Source: Chrysogorgia sp. JL179-B06
Taxonomy: Eukaryota > Cnidaria > Anthozoa > Scleralcyonacea > Chrysogorgiidae
Assembly (NCBI GenBank): GCA_035772405.1
Contig: JAYKKM010000350.1
Location: forward strand, 2,141,501-2,205,500
Direction: 5' to 3'
Length of the DNA: 64,000 bases
The translations under genes and the position numbers were made by a program. Shown piece after piece: positions 41,877 through 53,233 of the stretch (the stretch's first letter is position 1; each line of letters begins with the position of its first letter). The notes under the pieces were generated by a model, which saw nothing but the letters and a program-made list of their open reading frames with translations, was not told the origin of the DNA and did not search any database.

Positions 41877-43832
41877 CAGAAATAACCTAACCAAAAACGC
41901 GTTTCCGAACGCGTTCCGGATGCGTTCCAGAACGCGTTCCGAACGCGTTCCAGAACGCGTTCCGAACGCGTTCCAAATTGCGTTCGGAACGCGTTCCGGT
42001 TTTCAGGCTATACATGTCCTGATCAGTTCGGCCATATCCGGAAATTGTCGTCACTTTCCGATTCGTAGCGTCATCTTGTTTCATATCGTCGCTCCGCCAT
42101 ATTTACTGAATATAAGAGATATTTTACGATGAGAAAGCTTTCATTATATACAAGAAAAAGAGTAATTTCTTTGAGATCTGCTGGAGTAAAGATTCCAAAA
42201 ATAAAAGATACTCTAATCGAGGAAGGAATTAAAATATCAAGATCAGAAATCTGTCTTTTTCTTTTGCGATATCGAATGAGTGGTCAATTGAACGATACTC
42301 CTCGCAGTGGTCGAAGGCCAAAAGTGACAGAAGAACATCAAATTTATAGACGAATATGACTCGCCGGTTATATATATTATAGATATTATAATATAGATCG
42401 CCGGTTATCCAGGCGAAACAAATTATGGACAAAACGTCTTGGTTCACGAGCTCTTGCGCATTGCTGACCGCCACAGCTTGTGATACGAGTAGTTTAGTTC
42501 GCTACAACCTTAAGTCGTTTCGCTACACTATCGTATACGCGAGTCTAATATGAATTTATATCTACGGATTATGTTTTGCTTCGTCCGAACATAAGCATGT
42601 AAACATGTCAATCAAAAACGACCACCCGGCCGACGATATCACGATAGTATAAAGTTAAAAAGTAGAGTGCGCGTAGACAGGGTTTTGGATATATAGCAAA
42701 GTGAAAAGGTGGTAAAGCCAAAGGGTATCAAGATTTTTAGTGACGAAATACTGACGTTTCGAGCGGAGCCCTTCATCATAGTAAAACGTCCGCTCGAAAC
42801 GTCAGTATTTCGTTACTAAAAATCATGGCAGTTGAGTGAAAACAATAAGTGATGATTCATAAAGATGTTGCCGCGTGCCATTATAAACTTTACCCCGCGC
42901 TTGCCAATAGTCTATTCGCTCTCAATTTCTATGAGATGATAGATGACTCTGCCTTCGCCATCGTCATTTATCACATCATGATAGAAATCTCGAGCTCATA
43001 ATCTTTAAATATAAATTCGCCATCGACAATCATAAAGGAACGCAGGCTCTGGGTACGAGATTGATTACATATTTATCAGAGCATATTTCAAGATCAAAAT
43101 TCAGACATGAAACCAAAACGAAACATAAACGTATAGATGTAGGAAACGACTTACCAATAAACCATTAAAACGAAATCGTTTGTTGGTAAGTCGACACATA
43201 CAGTTGTTACGCTGGAAGCGAAACGACTTTGTGTTACATACTGTAGCAAAACGAATTCTGGTTGTAGCGAAACGACTTGTAGCGAAACGACATGTCATTG
43301 CACAAATTACAATGTGCATGCATGCGAAGCATATGGCAGTCACGAATTTTTATAGTGGTCGTTTTAATTCACAGATGAATAAAATAAAGATTTGATGAGT
43401 GTTTTTTTAATAAACACAGAGCGTTCATATAAAAAGGTACCAACCATCCGTCCACAACCCTGATGTTTTAAAAAAAATATATGGCGCCGCGTGATAATCA
43501 AACACGGAGTAAAATTTATATTAAGCCTGTGTCTGAACTACTGACTCAGTTATTACTTATGCGCAACTCTCATTCACTCTCATCATTGATTGATCCAAGC
43601 CACAAGTCTCAAGTTCATACATTCTTCGTATAAATGTGATTTGTTACATTGGTTAATCACTCGGAGTTTTCCGAACTCGGTAATAGCTTCCGACAAAATT
43701 TCCATCTCAATCGAACGCGTTCCGGTACGCGTTCGGAACGCGTTCTAGAACGCGTTCGGAACGCGTTCTGGAACGCGAAGGGAACGCGTTCTGGACGAGA
43801 ACGCAGCGTTAGGTTACTTCTGAGCAGTACTG
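41877..43832. mobile_element. Tc1/mariner-type element nested in the BEL protease
   Basis: Inverted ends CAGTACTGCTCAGAARTAAC with TA on both sides (41875-41876 and 43833-43834). Removing it with one TA restores contiguity of the BEL frame: protease PHLPVHV upstream and VLGAGVYAKIKVDA downstream. Just inside each end is a cluster of GGAACGCGTTCC palindromes. Only an N-terminal transposase fragment is present. It is younger than the BEL insertion. Confidence 0.88.
42129..42357 (+). pseudogene. Tc1-like transposase, N-terminal DNA-binding fragment
   Basis: A 76-codon frame with two HTH-like parts: TRKRVISLRSAGVKIPKIKD and a linker NDTPRSGRRPKVTEE, the GRPR-type hook between the two halves of the Tc1 paired-like domain. 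No DDE catalytic domain follows (stop at 42357). Confidence 0.7.
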
Positions 43833-43834
43833 TA

Positions 43835-46117
43835 GTTTTAGGAGCTGGAGTGTATGCAAAAATCAAAGTGGATGCTCGACCTCGTATTGGGAAACAGGAG
43901 CTGACAAAACTTGGATGACTCATCTTATCACCTGGGGAAGAATTGGATACAACGCAAATGCTCTTAACGCAAACCAGCCATCTTGATTATGAAGAGCTGT
44001 GCAGGCTTGATGTGTTAGGACTGGCCGATTCTCCACAACATGACCAGAGCCAGGTCTATTTAGAGTTCCAAGAGCAGTTGTCCCGAAGCGAGGCTGGGTG
44101 TTATGAGATCGAACTACCCTGGAGGGGCAATCACCCTCCACTGCATAACAACGAACAAGGGAGTCTTCGTAGACTACAACCTTGAGGCACAAATTACAGC
44201 GATCTGGCATCGAAGAAGAATACGCCCAGATAATTGAAGAGCAGAAATCGGAAGGTGTGGTGGAAATGGTAAATCAAGAAGCACAGGGAGTGGAATTTTA
44301 CATCCCCCATAAACCTGTCGCTAAAGAAAGTGCGGAGACAACCAAGATTCGTATTGTCTATGATGCAAGTGCCAGAGCCCATTGAGTGTTTGAATCCCGG
44401 TCCTTCCCTCCATAACAACTTGTGGAGCGTACTTGTACGAGCAAGAGCACACCCGGTAGCAGTTCAGGGAGATCTGAAGAAAGCATTTCTACAGGTTCGA
44501 GTCAAGGAATCAAATCGCGACGCACTACGATTCCATTGGAAACCACATGAACACTCGGAGATTGAAATTTTACGGTTCACCAGAGTCATGTGTGGTCTTA
44601 CATCATCCCCCTTTCTGCTAGGCGGGGTAATTAAACACCACCTAAACAGCTGGCAATCTCGTAAACCACAAGCAGTTGCCGAATTGCGCAAAAGCCTTTA
44701 CGTAGACGACCTGTTGAGCGGTGGAACAACAGTGGAACAAGCCAAAGACATCAAACAACAAGCTGTGGAGATTTTCGAAGATGCAACCTTTTCTTTGCAC
44801 AAATGGCATTCAAACGAGAAAGAGCTCGAAGAAGAATCCGACTCACTAACTGATGGTAAAGAGGAAACATATGCGAAACAACAACTCGGGAGGCCAAAGA
44901 GTGCAGAAGCTAGCATGCTAGGCCTTGCCTGGAACAAAGAGTGCGACGAGATGAGTGTGATCTTTCCAGAAGAGGAAGCGGATGTGACCAAGAGGGGAAT
45001 ACTTCGAAAGTTGGCGAGCATTTACGATTCACTCGGACTAGTTTCTCCTTTGACTTTGGAAGGAAAGCTTTTATATCGGGCCATATGTGATGAGAAAATT
45101 GCATGGGATACATCACTACCAGCCAAGCTAGAACGAGCATGGAAGAAATGGGAAAGAAGCTTACCCAAACGAATCAATTTCCCACGATCACTAGCTGTAA
45201 ACAGAGAGCCCATACAATCTATTCAGTTGCATGGTTTTGGTGATGCGAGTGGTGATGGTGTAGGAGCAGCAGTGTATGCCGTTACAGAGCAAGAAAGCGG
45301 TACAACCCAACGACTCGTCACGGCGAAGGCCAGGTTAGCAAAGCTGGGTCTAACCATCCCTAGGTTAGAGTTGGTAGCAGCTCACATGGTGACTAACTTG
45401 CTTGCTAATGTAAAAGATGCCTTAGAAGGATTTCCTATAACGGAGCTTCACGGATGGACTGACAGCACGGTGGTCTTACACTGGATTAATGGAGGTGGCC
45501 AATTCAAGCAATTTGTCGAAAATCGGATTCGGAAGATACAAGCGAAGCCAGAGATAAAATGGAGGCATGTTCCCACCGAGAAGAACCCAGCAGATCTGGC
45601 AAGCAGGGGTGGTAGAGTAGAGCATCGAGAGTTGTGGTGGCACGGTCCGGATTGGATTGCAAACCCTAACCAGTGGCCACAAGAGATAGTAAGCCAACCA
45701 TCTGCTGAGAGCAGAGCAGAAGCAACGTCTACAAAGGAACTTTTCGCAGGGGCCATCAACGCCCCAGACCAGTTCGATGTCATCCTGGAAAGTTTTCATC
45801 TGAGCAAGGCACTGAGGATTTCAGCGTGGATCTCGCGCTTCTTGTACAACTGCGGACATCCTAACAACAGAATAAGAGGTCCATTAACTACTAGAGAGAT
45901 AATGTCTCAGCGTACATTCTGGATTAAAAGAGCACAACAAAGCATTGATACCGAAGACGACCGGTCGCGATTGAACCTTCAGCCAAATCAGGAAGGAATC
46001 CTGGAATGTAGAGGACGGATACAAGGCGATTATCCTATCTATCTTCCAGACTCCCATTCGTACTCAAAGAAGTTAGTCCAGCAAGAACACCTGCGCACCC
46101 TTCATGGGGAGTCCTAT
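43835..46117 (+). pseudogene. BEL pol: protease end, reverse transcriptase, RNase H
   Basis: Resumes with VLGAGVYAKIKV; stop at 43918 (TGA), then frames 43943-44185, 44182-44385 and 44330-46117. Reverse transcriptase blocks: IRIVYDASAR, AVQGDLKKAFLQVRV, RVMCGLTSSPFLLGG and the catalytic SLYVDDLLSGG near 44695. RNase H: LHGFGDASGDGVGAAVY, LELVAAHM and GWTDSTVVLHW. The frame ends in the integrase zinc-finger region (VQQEHLRTLHGES). At least three frameshifts/stops break the polyprotein. Confidence 0.9.
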
Positions 46118-47270
46118 TAACGATGACGAGCATCAGGAAGAGCCACTGGATTCCACGTCTGCGAAGACTAACCAAGCAGACTGTTCGAGAGTGTAGTGGA
46201 TGTAAAAGATTCCAAGCAAGAGCTCTTGCAAATCCTCCTCCCGGAAATCTACCAGTGGACCGCACGCAATGAACTCATCCATTCCAAGTTATCGGTGTAG
46301 ATTATGCTGGGCCACTACACTACAGGAAACGTGGCAAAGTTGAAGGAAAGACATACATAGCATTGTATGCTTGTTCGTTGAGCCGTGCATTGTACCTGGA
46401 CCTGATGACTTCCCTCGAAACACAAGAGTTCCTCTTAGGCTTAAAAAGGTTCATCGCAAGAAAGGAAGGCCGCAGAAGATATATTCCGACAATGGATCGA
46501 CATTTGTTGGTGTTGCGAATTGGTTGAAGACGGTGATGGGAGATGAAAAGTTGAATCATTATCTTGCGGAAAATAAGATTATCTGGCAGTTCAACCTTAG
46601 CCGCGCCCCTTGGTGGGGCGGGCAGTTCGAGCGTATGGTTGCATTGGTCAAGAAGTCTCTGCACAAAACCATCGGAAAGGGATTCCTAACATGGAAGGAA
46701 CTAGAAGAAGTGTTGATTGACGTGGAAGTGACATTGAATGATAGACCGTTAAGTTATGTTGAAGAGGACATACAGTTTCCTATCCTCACGCCAAATTCTC
46801 TGCTGTATCATCAGCCCAACGTCCTACCAGAATTACAGCTACATCACTGTGAAACCAGTGATCTAAGGAAAAGAGCAAAGTACCTTCGCAAATGTAAAGA
46901 AGCAATGTGGAGAAGGTGGTCATCGGAATATTTACGCGGTTTACGAGAGAGACACAACCTCAAACACCAAGGAAAGCCTTCTACCTTAGCTGTAGGGGAT
47001 GTGGTTATCATAAAGTCAGATGACAAGAATCGTGGAACATGGCCATTGGGTATCGTAGTAGAACTATTTCCGGGTCGAGACGGAGTTGTAAGAGCTGCAA
47101 AGTTAAGAGCTGGGAAAAGCTTCCTTGAGCGACCAGTACAGCATTTATACCCACTCGAATTGTCGTGTGACAAGACAAGTCCAAAAGCGAATGATGTAGT
47201 GCTGAATGTCGAAGCACCCCAGTTTAGACCGAGAAAAGGAGGGCAGCTATCGAAGCACGAGGAAAAATAA
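46118..47270 (+). pseudogene. BEL integrase
   Basis: Shifted frames continue the zinc-binding region (ECSGCKRFQARALA around 46190-46240) and the rve core: VIGVDYAGPLHYRKRGK near 46290, KIYSDNGSTFVG near 46480 and WWGGQFERMVALVK near 46620 supply D, D and E. A C-terminal DUF5641-like tail (VGDVVIIKSDDKNRGTWPLG, VQHLYPLEL) ends at 47270. One frameshift near 46370 and one at 46110. Confidence 0.88.
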
Positions 47271-47453
47271 ACCAAATCGCGCAAGATGAACAAGAACTGT
47301 AGTGAACATTATAGAGGCACATAGATGATGAGTACATTCATAGTAAATTGTATTTATCAATTCATATTTTTTATTATAACTTGTTATGTTAATTCCTAAG
47401 GCTTAAATTACTGTAGTAAGGAACCTTGTGATAAACATATAACTCTTTTCAGA

Positions 47454-47470
47454 GTTTTATGGGGGGAGAG
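47454..47470 (+). other. Polypurine tract of the BEL element
   Basis: GGGGGGAGAG immediately before the 3' LTR; the standard start site of plus-strand DNA synthesis. Confidence 0.75.
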
Positions 47471-47694
47471 TGTCGGAGATTGTAGTAGTAACTTCGGATA
47501 TTGTCGTAAGTTATTTTGAACTTATAAGGAAGTGGTCTGATGTGACGTCAGATCGTGTGAGGTTGTTGATTTCATGCTCTCAAGCGAGTGAACAAGTGTT
47601 TTGAGCGAGTGATTTCAGTTTTGTGATTGTGATTTTGTGATTATTCGTGATATTTTTCTACAATAAAGTATAAGGAAATAGTACGTTTCCGAAA
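47471..47694 (+). repeat. 3' LTR of the BEL element
   Basis: Same length as the 5' LTR. Differences seen: GATATTG for GAGATTG near 47500 and ATTCGTG for ATTAGTG near 47645. Confidence 0.92.
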
Positions 47695-47698
47695 GAGG

Positions 47699-47755
47699 CT
47701 CAAGAAAGAAGACAGAGATTAGAATTGGAAATCGAAGAATGGCAATGATTAAACT
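47699..47755 (+). pseudogene. PIF/Harbinger A Myb-like gene, 3' end after the BEL insertion
   Basis: AQERRQRLELEIEEWQ then TGA, the end of the coiled coil interrupted at 39897. Confidence 0.55.
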
Positions 47756-47782
47756 AATACAAAAACAACTTTAAGTCTCTAA

Positions 47783-48371
47783 TTAGGTCCAGTTTAAATG
47801 GCAAAATTTTCATGTGACAAATGCAATTATTTTAAAGTGTCTATGAAGTGAAAAAATCGCTAGCAGTTTTTTGCTCTTACGAACAAAGTAGCACGGCAGG
47901 ATCGTTCACTGAAAATTACAAGTGAATCTGCTGCATAGTCTTCGAGCTATCAACTCTCAAAGTTTGTCCATTGGCATAGTTTCACGTTACAAAATAGGGA
48001 CAGACTGGGATTGAATGTGTGTGGCATATGACGTATGCAGATGGATCATTAATGTTCAAATCAATTGTTCTTATATGCATAGTCCACCTGCATACGTTAC
48101 AAGACAATGAACCGCGCGTTTCAGATTTCAGCAAAAACATTTAGCCATGCCAAACTTTGAGAGTTGATAACTCGAAGACTATGAGGCAGGTTCACTTGAA
48201 ATTTTCAGTGTACGCTCCTGCCGTGCTACTGTGTCCGTTAAAGCAAAAAAGGTGCTAGCGAATTTTTCACTTCATAGACACTTTAAACAATCGATAACAA
48301 GGCTGCTTTCTCATGTGGTGTAATAATTTCATTTTGCACATGTGAAGTGTGCTATTTGAACTGGACCTAAA
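47783..48371. mobile_element. Outer MITE hosting a nested TTAA MITE
   Basis: Inverted ends TTAGGTCCAGTTTAAATGGC and TTAGGTCCAGTTCAAATAGC (as complement). Its middle is occupied by the TTAA MITE 47836-48282, so it is the older of the two. GGTCCAG ends next to TTA/TAA suggest a Tourist/Harbinger type, not proven. Confidence 0.65.
47836..48282. mobile_element. TTAA MITE, AGTG-ended
   Basis: Ends AGTGTCTATGAAGTGAAAAA and near-exact complement; arms of about 150 bp; TTAA on both sides (47832-47835, 48283-48286). Same group as 13302, 62858 and 63346. Confidence 0.85.
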
Positions 48372-48599
48372 ATTATTTTTGCAGAGAGCATTAAGTTATT
48401 TTATGACAAAACTGAGATTTGTATATTCTTGTTGTTCATAACTGAAAATTTAGAATATACATATCGTTTATATTGATAAAAAGTTTTCAAGCTGTTTACT
48501 GTTACAAGTGTTGTCTATTGAAGTTTGAAAGTTATATACTTTATTTTACATTTACATATATATTTTGAAATAAAATTAACTGTTTAAAAGGTATGACTC

Positions 48600-49100
48600 C
48601 AATGATGGGGGTCTAATTCAAAGTATTTGCCAGTGACGGAACCATACAGGCATGTATGCTCATCTCCATGTTGAATGCTTACTCATCTGCAGTCAGATGA
48701 ACCCCCTGGAATGGGGCCAATATGTTTTGAGTGAGACCCTAGGCAGGCAGGATCGATCTCCATATAAAACATTTACGCATGAACGCATCATGTCATCTCC
48801 CCTCGACAGGACCATACATGTGTCCTATGAGTCCATTTGGGGTAACTACAGACTAAAACCAAACAAAGCAGTAAATGAAATATTTTATTTTCAAAATATT
48901 TTTTTGATACTTTTTGTTTTACAACTCACACGCTGGGTTCTAAAACATTTTACTTTTGTCCTAAACTTTGTGGCCACTAAACATGATTCTTTGGTTGTAG
49001 ATGGGTTTAGCGATTCGCCTCACAGTTCCATCTATGAACCCCAAACATTGAGCAAGAGGAGCTCCTTGTGTATTACATTTGCAAAATGCTGAAGTTCAAC
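48600..49100 (-). pseudogene. PIF/Harbinger A transposase remnant
   Basis: - strand fragments: GAPLAQCLGFIDGTVRR around 49030 (first catalytic D), PNGLIGHMYGPVEGR then HDAFM around 48820 (second D) and, out of frame, an HACLYGSVTGKYFELD-like C-terminus near 48630. These are DDE_Tnp_4 blocks. The order is that of copy B but with internal deletion and stops. With the + strand Myb-like exons to its left it forms a convergent element like B. Confidence 0.6.
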
Positions 49101-49755
49101 CCAGATGAGGTTTAAAGAACTTAGCAAATGATTGAAGCGGTCATATATGTCGTCTACAATCTGAAAAATGTGTTTTTGGATTAATGTTTTTTATGGATCA
49201 ATATTTAAAATTCATTTGCAGAGCTTGCTTTCGCTCACTGTATTAAAAATCAGGCTTAGCTCAGGTTCAGAGTGCAAATATTTGGGATGGTGCTTATTTT
49301 ATTGAAAAAAGAAAAATATTTTTACCTGAACATTGGTTCGCAATATTCCTCGCTGATATCTTCTCAATGTAGGTGGTTTCCTAGTTTCCACTTATTTCCA
49401 CTTAGGAGCAAATGCCATTTCCAAAATCAATATTGTTACTTCATGAATCCGAGCTGCTGCTGTCTAAGTCTTACTGAAATACGTCCAAACGTTCTTTTGG
49501 ATTTCTCCTGACATAAATTTACAATACCAAAGTAAAAACAATGATTGCATCAATAAACCATTGATTAAATTTGTATTCTTATTAAATTTGTAAATTTATA
49601 TAAGGTGTAATAAAATACACACTTTCTAGATCCCACACTGCTTTGCGATTTTGTACTTCAATCTTAATCGCCACGAACTGTTTTACCTCTGACGTCTAAC
49701 CTCAAACTTCAGTTTTAGGTCTGAGGTAGAAAGTCTAAACCTCAATCTTCAGGTC
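49101..49755. other. No clear gene
   Basis: Probably further degraded 5' sequence of Harbinger A transposase; nothing firm can be read. 49690-49755 is the left border of the minisatellite. Confidence 0.35.
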
Positions 49756-49757
49756 TA

Positions 49758-50985
49758 TAGTAATTATAGGAACACTAGTAACGTCAAGAACGCTAGTAGG
49801 CCTAGTAACGCAAGGAACTCTAGTAACACTAGTAAACGTCACGAGGAACACTAGTAACGCTAACAATGCTAGGAACGCTAGTAACGCCAGGAACGCTAGT
49901 AACGCCAGGAACGCTAGTAACGCCAGGAACGCTAGTAACGTCAGGAATAATAGTAACGCGAAGAACGCCAGCAACACTAGTAATCCAAGAAACACTAGTA
50001 ACGCCAGGAACACTAGTAACGCCAGGAACGCTTGTAACACTAGTAACCCCCAAGAACGCCAGGAATGGTAGTAACGCCAGAAACGCTAGTAAGTAACGCT
50101 AAGAACGCCAGGAACATTGGTAACGCTAGTGACGCAACTGCTAGGAACGCTAGTAACGCCAGCAACTGTAGCAACGCTAGTAACCCCAGTAACGCCAAGA
50201 TCGTCAGGAATTGTAGTAACGCCAGGAACGCTAGTAACGTAGCCGCTAGGAACGCTAGTAATGCAAGCAACTGTAGTAACGCGAGTAACGCGAAGAACGC
50301 CAGGAACACTAGTAACGCCAGGAACACTAGTAACGCTAGGAACACTAGTAACGCCAGGAACACTAGGAACACTAGTAACGCTCGGAACACTAGTAACACT
50401 AGTAACAGTAGGAACACTAGTAACGCTAGGAACACTAGTAACGCAAGGAACACTAGTAACGCTAGGAATACTAGTAACGCTAGGAACACTAGTAACGCAA
50501 GGAACACTAGTAATGCTAGGAACACTGGTAACGCCAGGAACACTGGTAACGCCAGGAACACTGGTAACGCCAGGAACACTAGTAACGCCAGGAACACTAG
50601 TTATGCCAGGAAGGAACACTAGTAACGCCAGGAACACTAGTAACCCCAGGAACACTAGTAACGCCAGGAACACTAGTAACGCCAGGAACACCAGTAACGC
50701 CAGGAACACCAGTAACGCCAGGAACACCAGTAACGCCAGGAACACTAGTAACGCAAGGAACACTAGCAACACCAGTAACGCCAGGAACGTCAGGAATAGT
50801 AGTAACGCCAAAAACGCCAGGAAGACTAGTAATGGCAGTGACGTTAGCAACAATAGTAACGCTACTAGGAACGTCAGGAATAATAGTAACGCCGAGAACA
50901 CTAGTAATGCCAGTAGCGTCAGGAATAATAGTAACGCCAAGAACTCCAGCAACTCTAGTAACGCCAAGAACGCTAGTAGGGACAT
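49758..50985. repeat. 18-bp minisatellite array 1
   Basis: About 65 copies of AGTAACGCCAGGAACACT with substitutions and occasional indels. 18 is a multiple of 3 and the unit has no stop in most frames, so long ORFs on both strands are by-products. The right border runs into GGGACATTAAGATTGACG, which reappears inverted at the left border of array 2. Confidence 0.95.
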
Positions 50986-51525
50986 TAAGATTGACGTTTT
51001 CCCTCGTTTTCCACAAACCTCAAAAAGTCACGTGACTTCGTTTTTGCCATTGTGTTTGGCGTTCCAGGTTAACGTCTCAACTGCTGGCCGGAACACGGTC
51101 TAGAGGTAAGTGAAATACGGCAGAATTTTTTACTGTCAATAACATTATAAACCCACGTTCAAACCTCCCATGTACTTTCTGCAATGTCTTAGCCCCTTCA
51201 ATAATAGTTTTCTTGTTCAGTAATGAGATCGTGAACACGCTTTTCTATTCAAATTCCAGTTGATAGATTGAACGAAAATCATCAACAAGATGACAAAAAG
51301 TCTCTGAAAAAGTGAGTTTAATTAAGCTAAGCGTAAAAATTTATGTATAACATCCTTGATAACCTTATCTTTTCATAACGATCAGTTGTTCTTCTGTTTT
51401 ATTGGAGAACTGGAGATTTCAGCATGGTTTTGTTAGCCTTACTACACGAAAACCATGGCAAATCGCAAAAAAATCTTTACTGAAAACATAATATATACCA
51501 GTAAGTGTTTCTTTTTATACGCACA
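50986..51525. other. Array border and spacer
   Basis: 50986-51085 is homologous, inverted, to 54975-55048. The remainder shows no gene. Confidence 0.45.
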
Positions 51526-51526
51526 G

Positions 51527-51713
51527 ATCTGGAAGTGAAGAGGAATATTCCGAATGAAATCAGCTGTTCGAAGATATAACAACATACAGGAGAGACATGC
51601 AAGAGTTTATGACAAAACAGGCAGAAGAAAAAGAGCAAAAGAAGAGAAAGGAAATGGAGGATAAAAAGAAAGGACTAGAGATGAGACAGGCAGCAATGAA
51701 AGGAACGTGCAGT
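51527..51713 (+). pseudogene. PIF/Harbinger B, Myb-like accessory gene exon
   Basis: Preceded by a CGCACAG acceptor and followed by GTGCA|GTAAGT. Encodes SGSEEEYSE, a stop, then FEDITTYRRDMQEFMTKQ and a lysine/glutamate coiled coil (EEKEQKKRKEMEDKKK). This is the acidic plus coiled region of Harbinger Myb-like proteins. The stop marks decay. Confidence 0.45.
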
Positions 51714-52565
51714 AAGTTACTGGAAACTCCTAATAGAAAAGGATGTTGTTTTATCATGAAACTTTTACTTGATGTTTTTAATTTCGACAAATAATTTAAT
51801 TGAGAAGTCTGGAATTTAACCGAGAGGTCTGGAATCTTGGTAGAGGACTGGCCCTCTTCCATATAAACACCCCGTTACTCCCCTAGAAATTTCAGTGAAT
51901 TTTTAACCCTCCCGTCAAAAATATTGGGGTTTAGCTTTCTTTTCACAAATATTAGGGAGCTATAGCCTTGCCTATTCTGCTGCTCTTGCAGCTAGGTGTC
52001 CATTTTTGAACTTTCTTGTCTTATTCACCTCACATAAAATAAGCATTATTTAAATTGTTCCAGAACGTTCATCGGAAAATAATGACGATAACTGGTGCAG
52101 TAGTGGTAGCAGTAAAAAAGGTGTAAATGTTGTTTATAATACAAAAAAGTAACTGATATAGATACCATATTATGCCCCTCCCAGCTCCCACTATTAAGGC
52201 CTCCCAATTTAAAAATGAGCCCCAACCTCTAAGCATCCTGTCAAGTAAATGTCATGTTGTACTTTCTGCTTAGAAAATCAGTTACAGTTGATTTTGTATT
52301 TCATTTTTTACTGACTAAGATAATAAAATAATCCCCTCTCTTTATGAAGCCACATCCTCCATTTGTTGCCTGAAATTAATGAGTCCTTGATAGAGGAAAT
52401 AATGTTAATAGTTGTTCAAAAATATATTTTACAATGATTTATATTTAAATTTATATTTTAATAAATGAAATGATTATTGATTACACTGATCAAGATTACA
52501 TTTTGATTCGTTGCTAATTGCAATTATTCATTGCTATTGCAATTATTTTTATAATATTTTCTGAA

Positions 52566-52765
52566 GGCAAGGTTGTACGAAAGAGTGGGACACGATTTTC
52601 TGCTGTTCAAATGCTTGAGAACAAATATGAAAGGAAAGCAGATCTAAAGGAAAGGAGCTTCAGTTAAGAAAAGATGAATTCGAACACCAAAAAGGAAGTA
52701 TGAAGATAAGGCTTCTGAAAGAAAAGAGAAGCTGGAATCGAAGAGAGGAAATGTTTCTAAATCTC
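52566..52765 (+). pseudogene. PIF/Harbinger B, Myb-like gene, coiled-coil exon
   Basis: Encodes KSGTRFSAVQMLENKYERKA and a charged coil that goes out of frame after 52665, parallel to NVSAIELLAKKYDQKAELKE of copy A at 39790. Ends in the MITE at 52769. Confidence 0.45.
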
Positions 52766-52768
52766 TTA

Positions 52769-53141
52769 GGACCTGTTTATATGATCCCGGTACACCGGGA
52801 CGTCCCAGGATCTCGGCTTGTGTATAATTTACTGTTATTTTCGCAGTTGCGTTTATATGGAGACCGGGACATCCCGCCTGACTGAGATCCCGGTTGAAGC
52901 AATCGAGATCCCGGTACACCGGGACAGATTTTTTCCATATAAACACAACATCCGAATTGAAATTTAAAATGTCGTCTGACGGTAAAATATCCAAAAAGTG
53001 ACAAAATGAAAAAACATTCGTTGGGATGCTTTTTATGCGAATAAAATTTATTTTTGTTTCATTGAGAAATTATTATTAACATTTTTACGCATCCCGGTCA
53101 CCCGGGACATCCCGGTGTACCGAGATCATATAAACAGGCCC
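52769..53141. mobile_element. Harbinger-type MITE rich in CCCGG palindromes
   Basis: Ends GGACCTGTTTATATGATC and GGGCCTGTTTATATGATC (as complement). Interior carries four CCCGGTRYACCGGGA palindromes. TTA at the left border and TTG at the right; PIF/Harbinger insertion is likely but the duplication is imperfect. Confidence 0.7.
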
Positions 53142-53233
53142 TTGAAGGATAGGCTGCATGTAGTTTTTAGCTGGTTAAAATTTATTTATTTACTTGTACA
53201 TCATATTGCAATTGTTTCTAGTTTGGAATACTG

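Larger units (their letters stand above)
39898..47694 (+). mobile_element. BEL/Pao LTR retrotransposon, 7.8 kb
   Basis: Two 224-bp LTRs (39898-40121, 47471-47694) differ at two positions by eye. GAGG flanks both sides (39894-39897, 47695-47698). A primer-binding-type TGGCGACCCCGGCAGG follows the 5' LTR by 2 bp; a purine tract with GGGGGGAGAG precedes the 3' LTR. Internal order is gag, aspartic protease, reverse transcriptase, RNase H, integrase, which with the sequence motifs identifies BEL/Pao. Low LTR divergence means recent insertion, yet several frameshifts and a nested mariner-like element make it defective. Confidence 0.93.

Noticed and set aside
48652..49092. 146-codon + strand ORF
   Set aside because: It is the antisense shadow of the Harbinger A transposase remnant.
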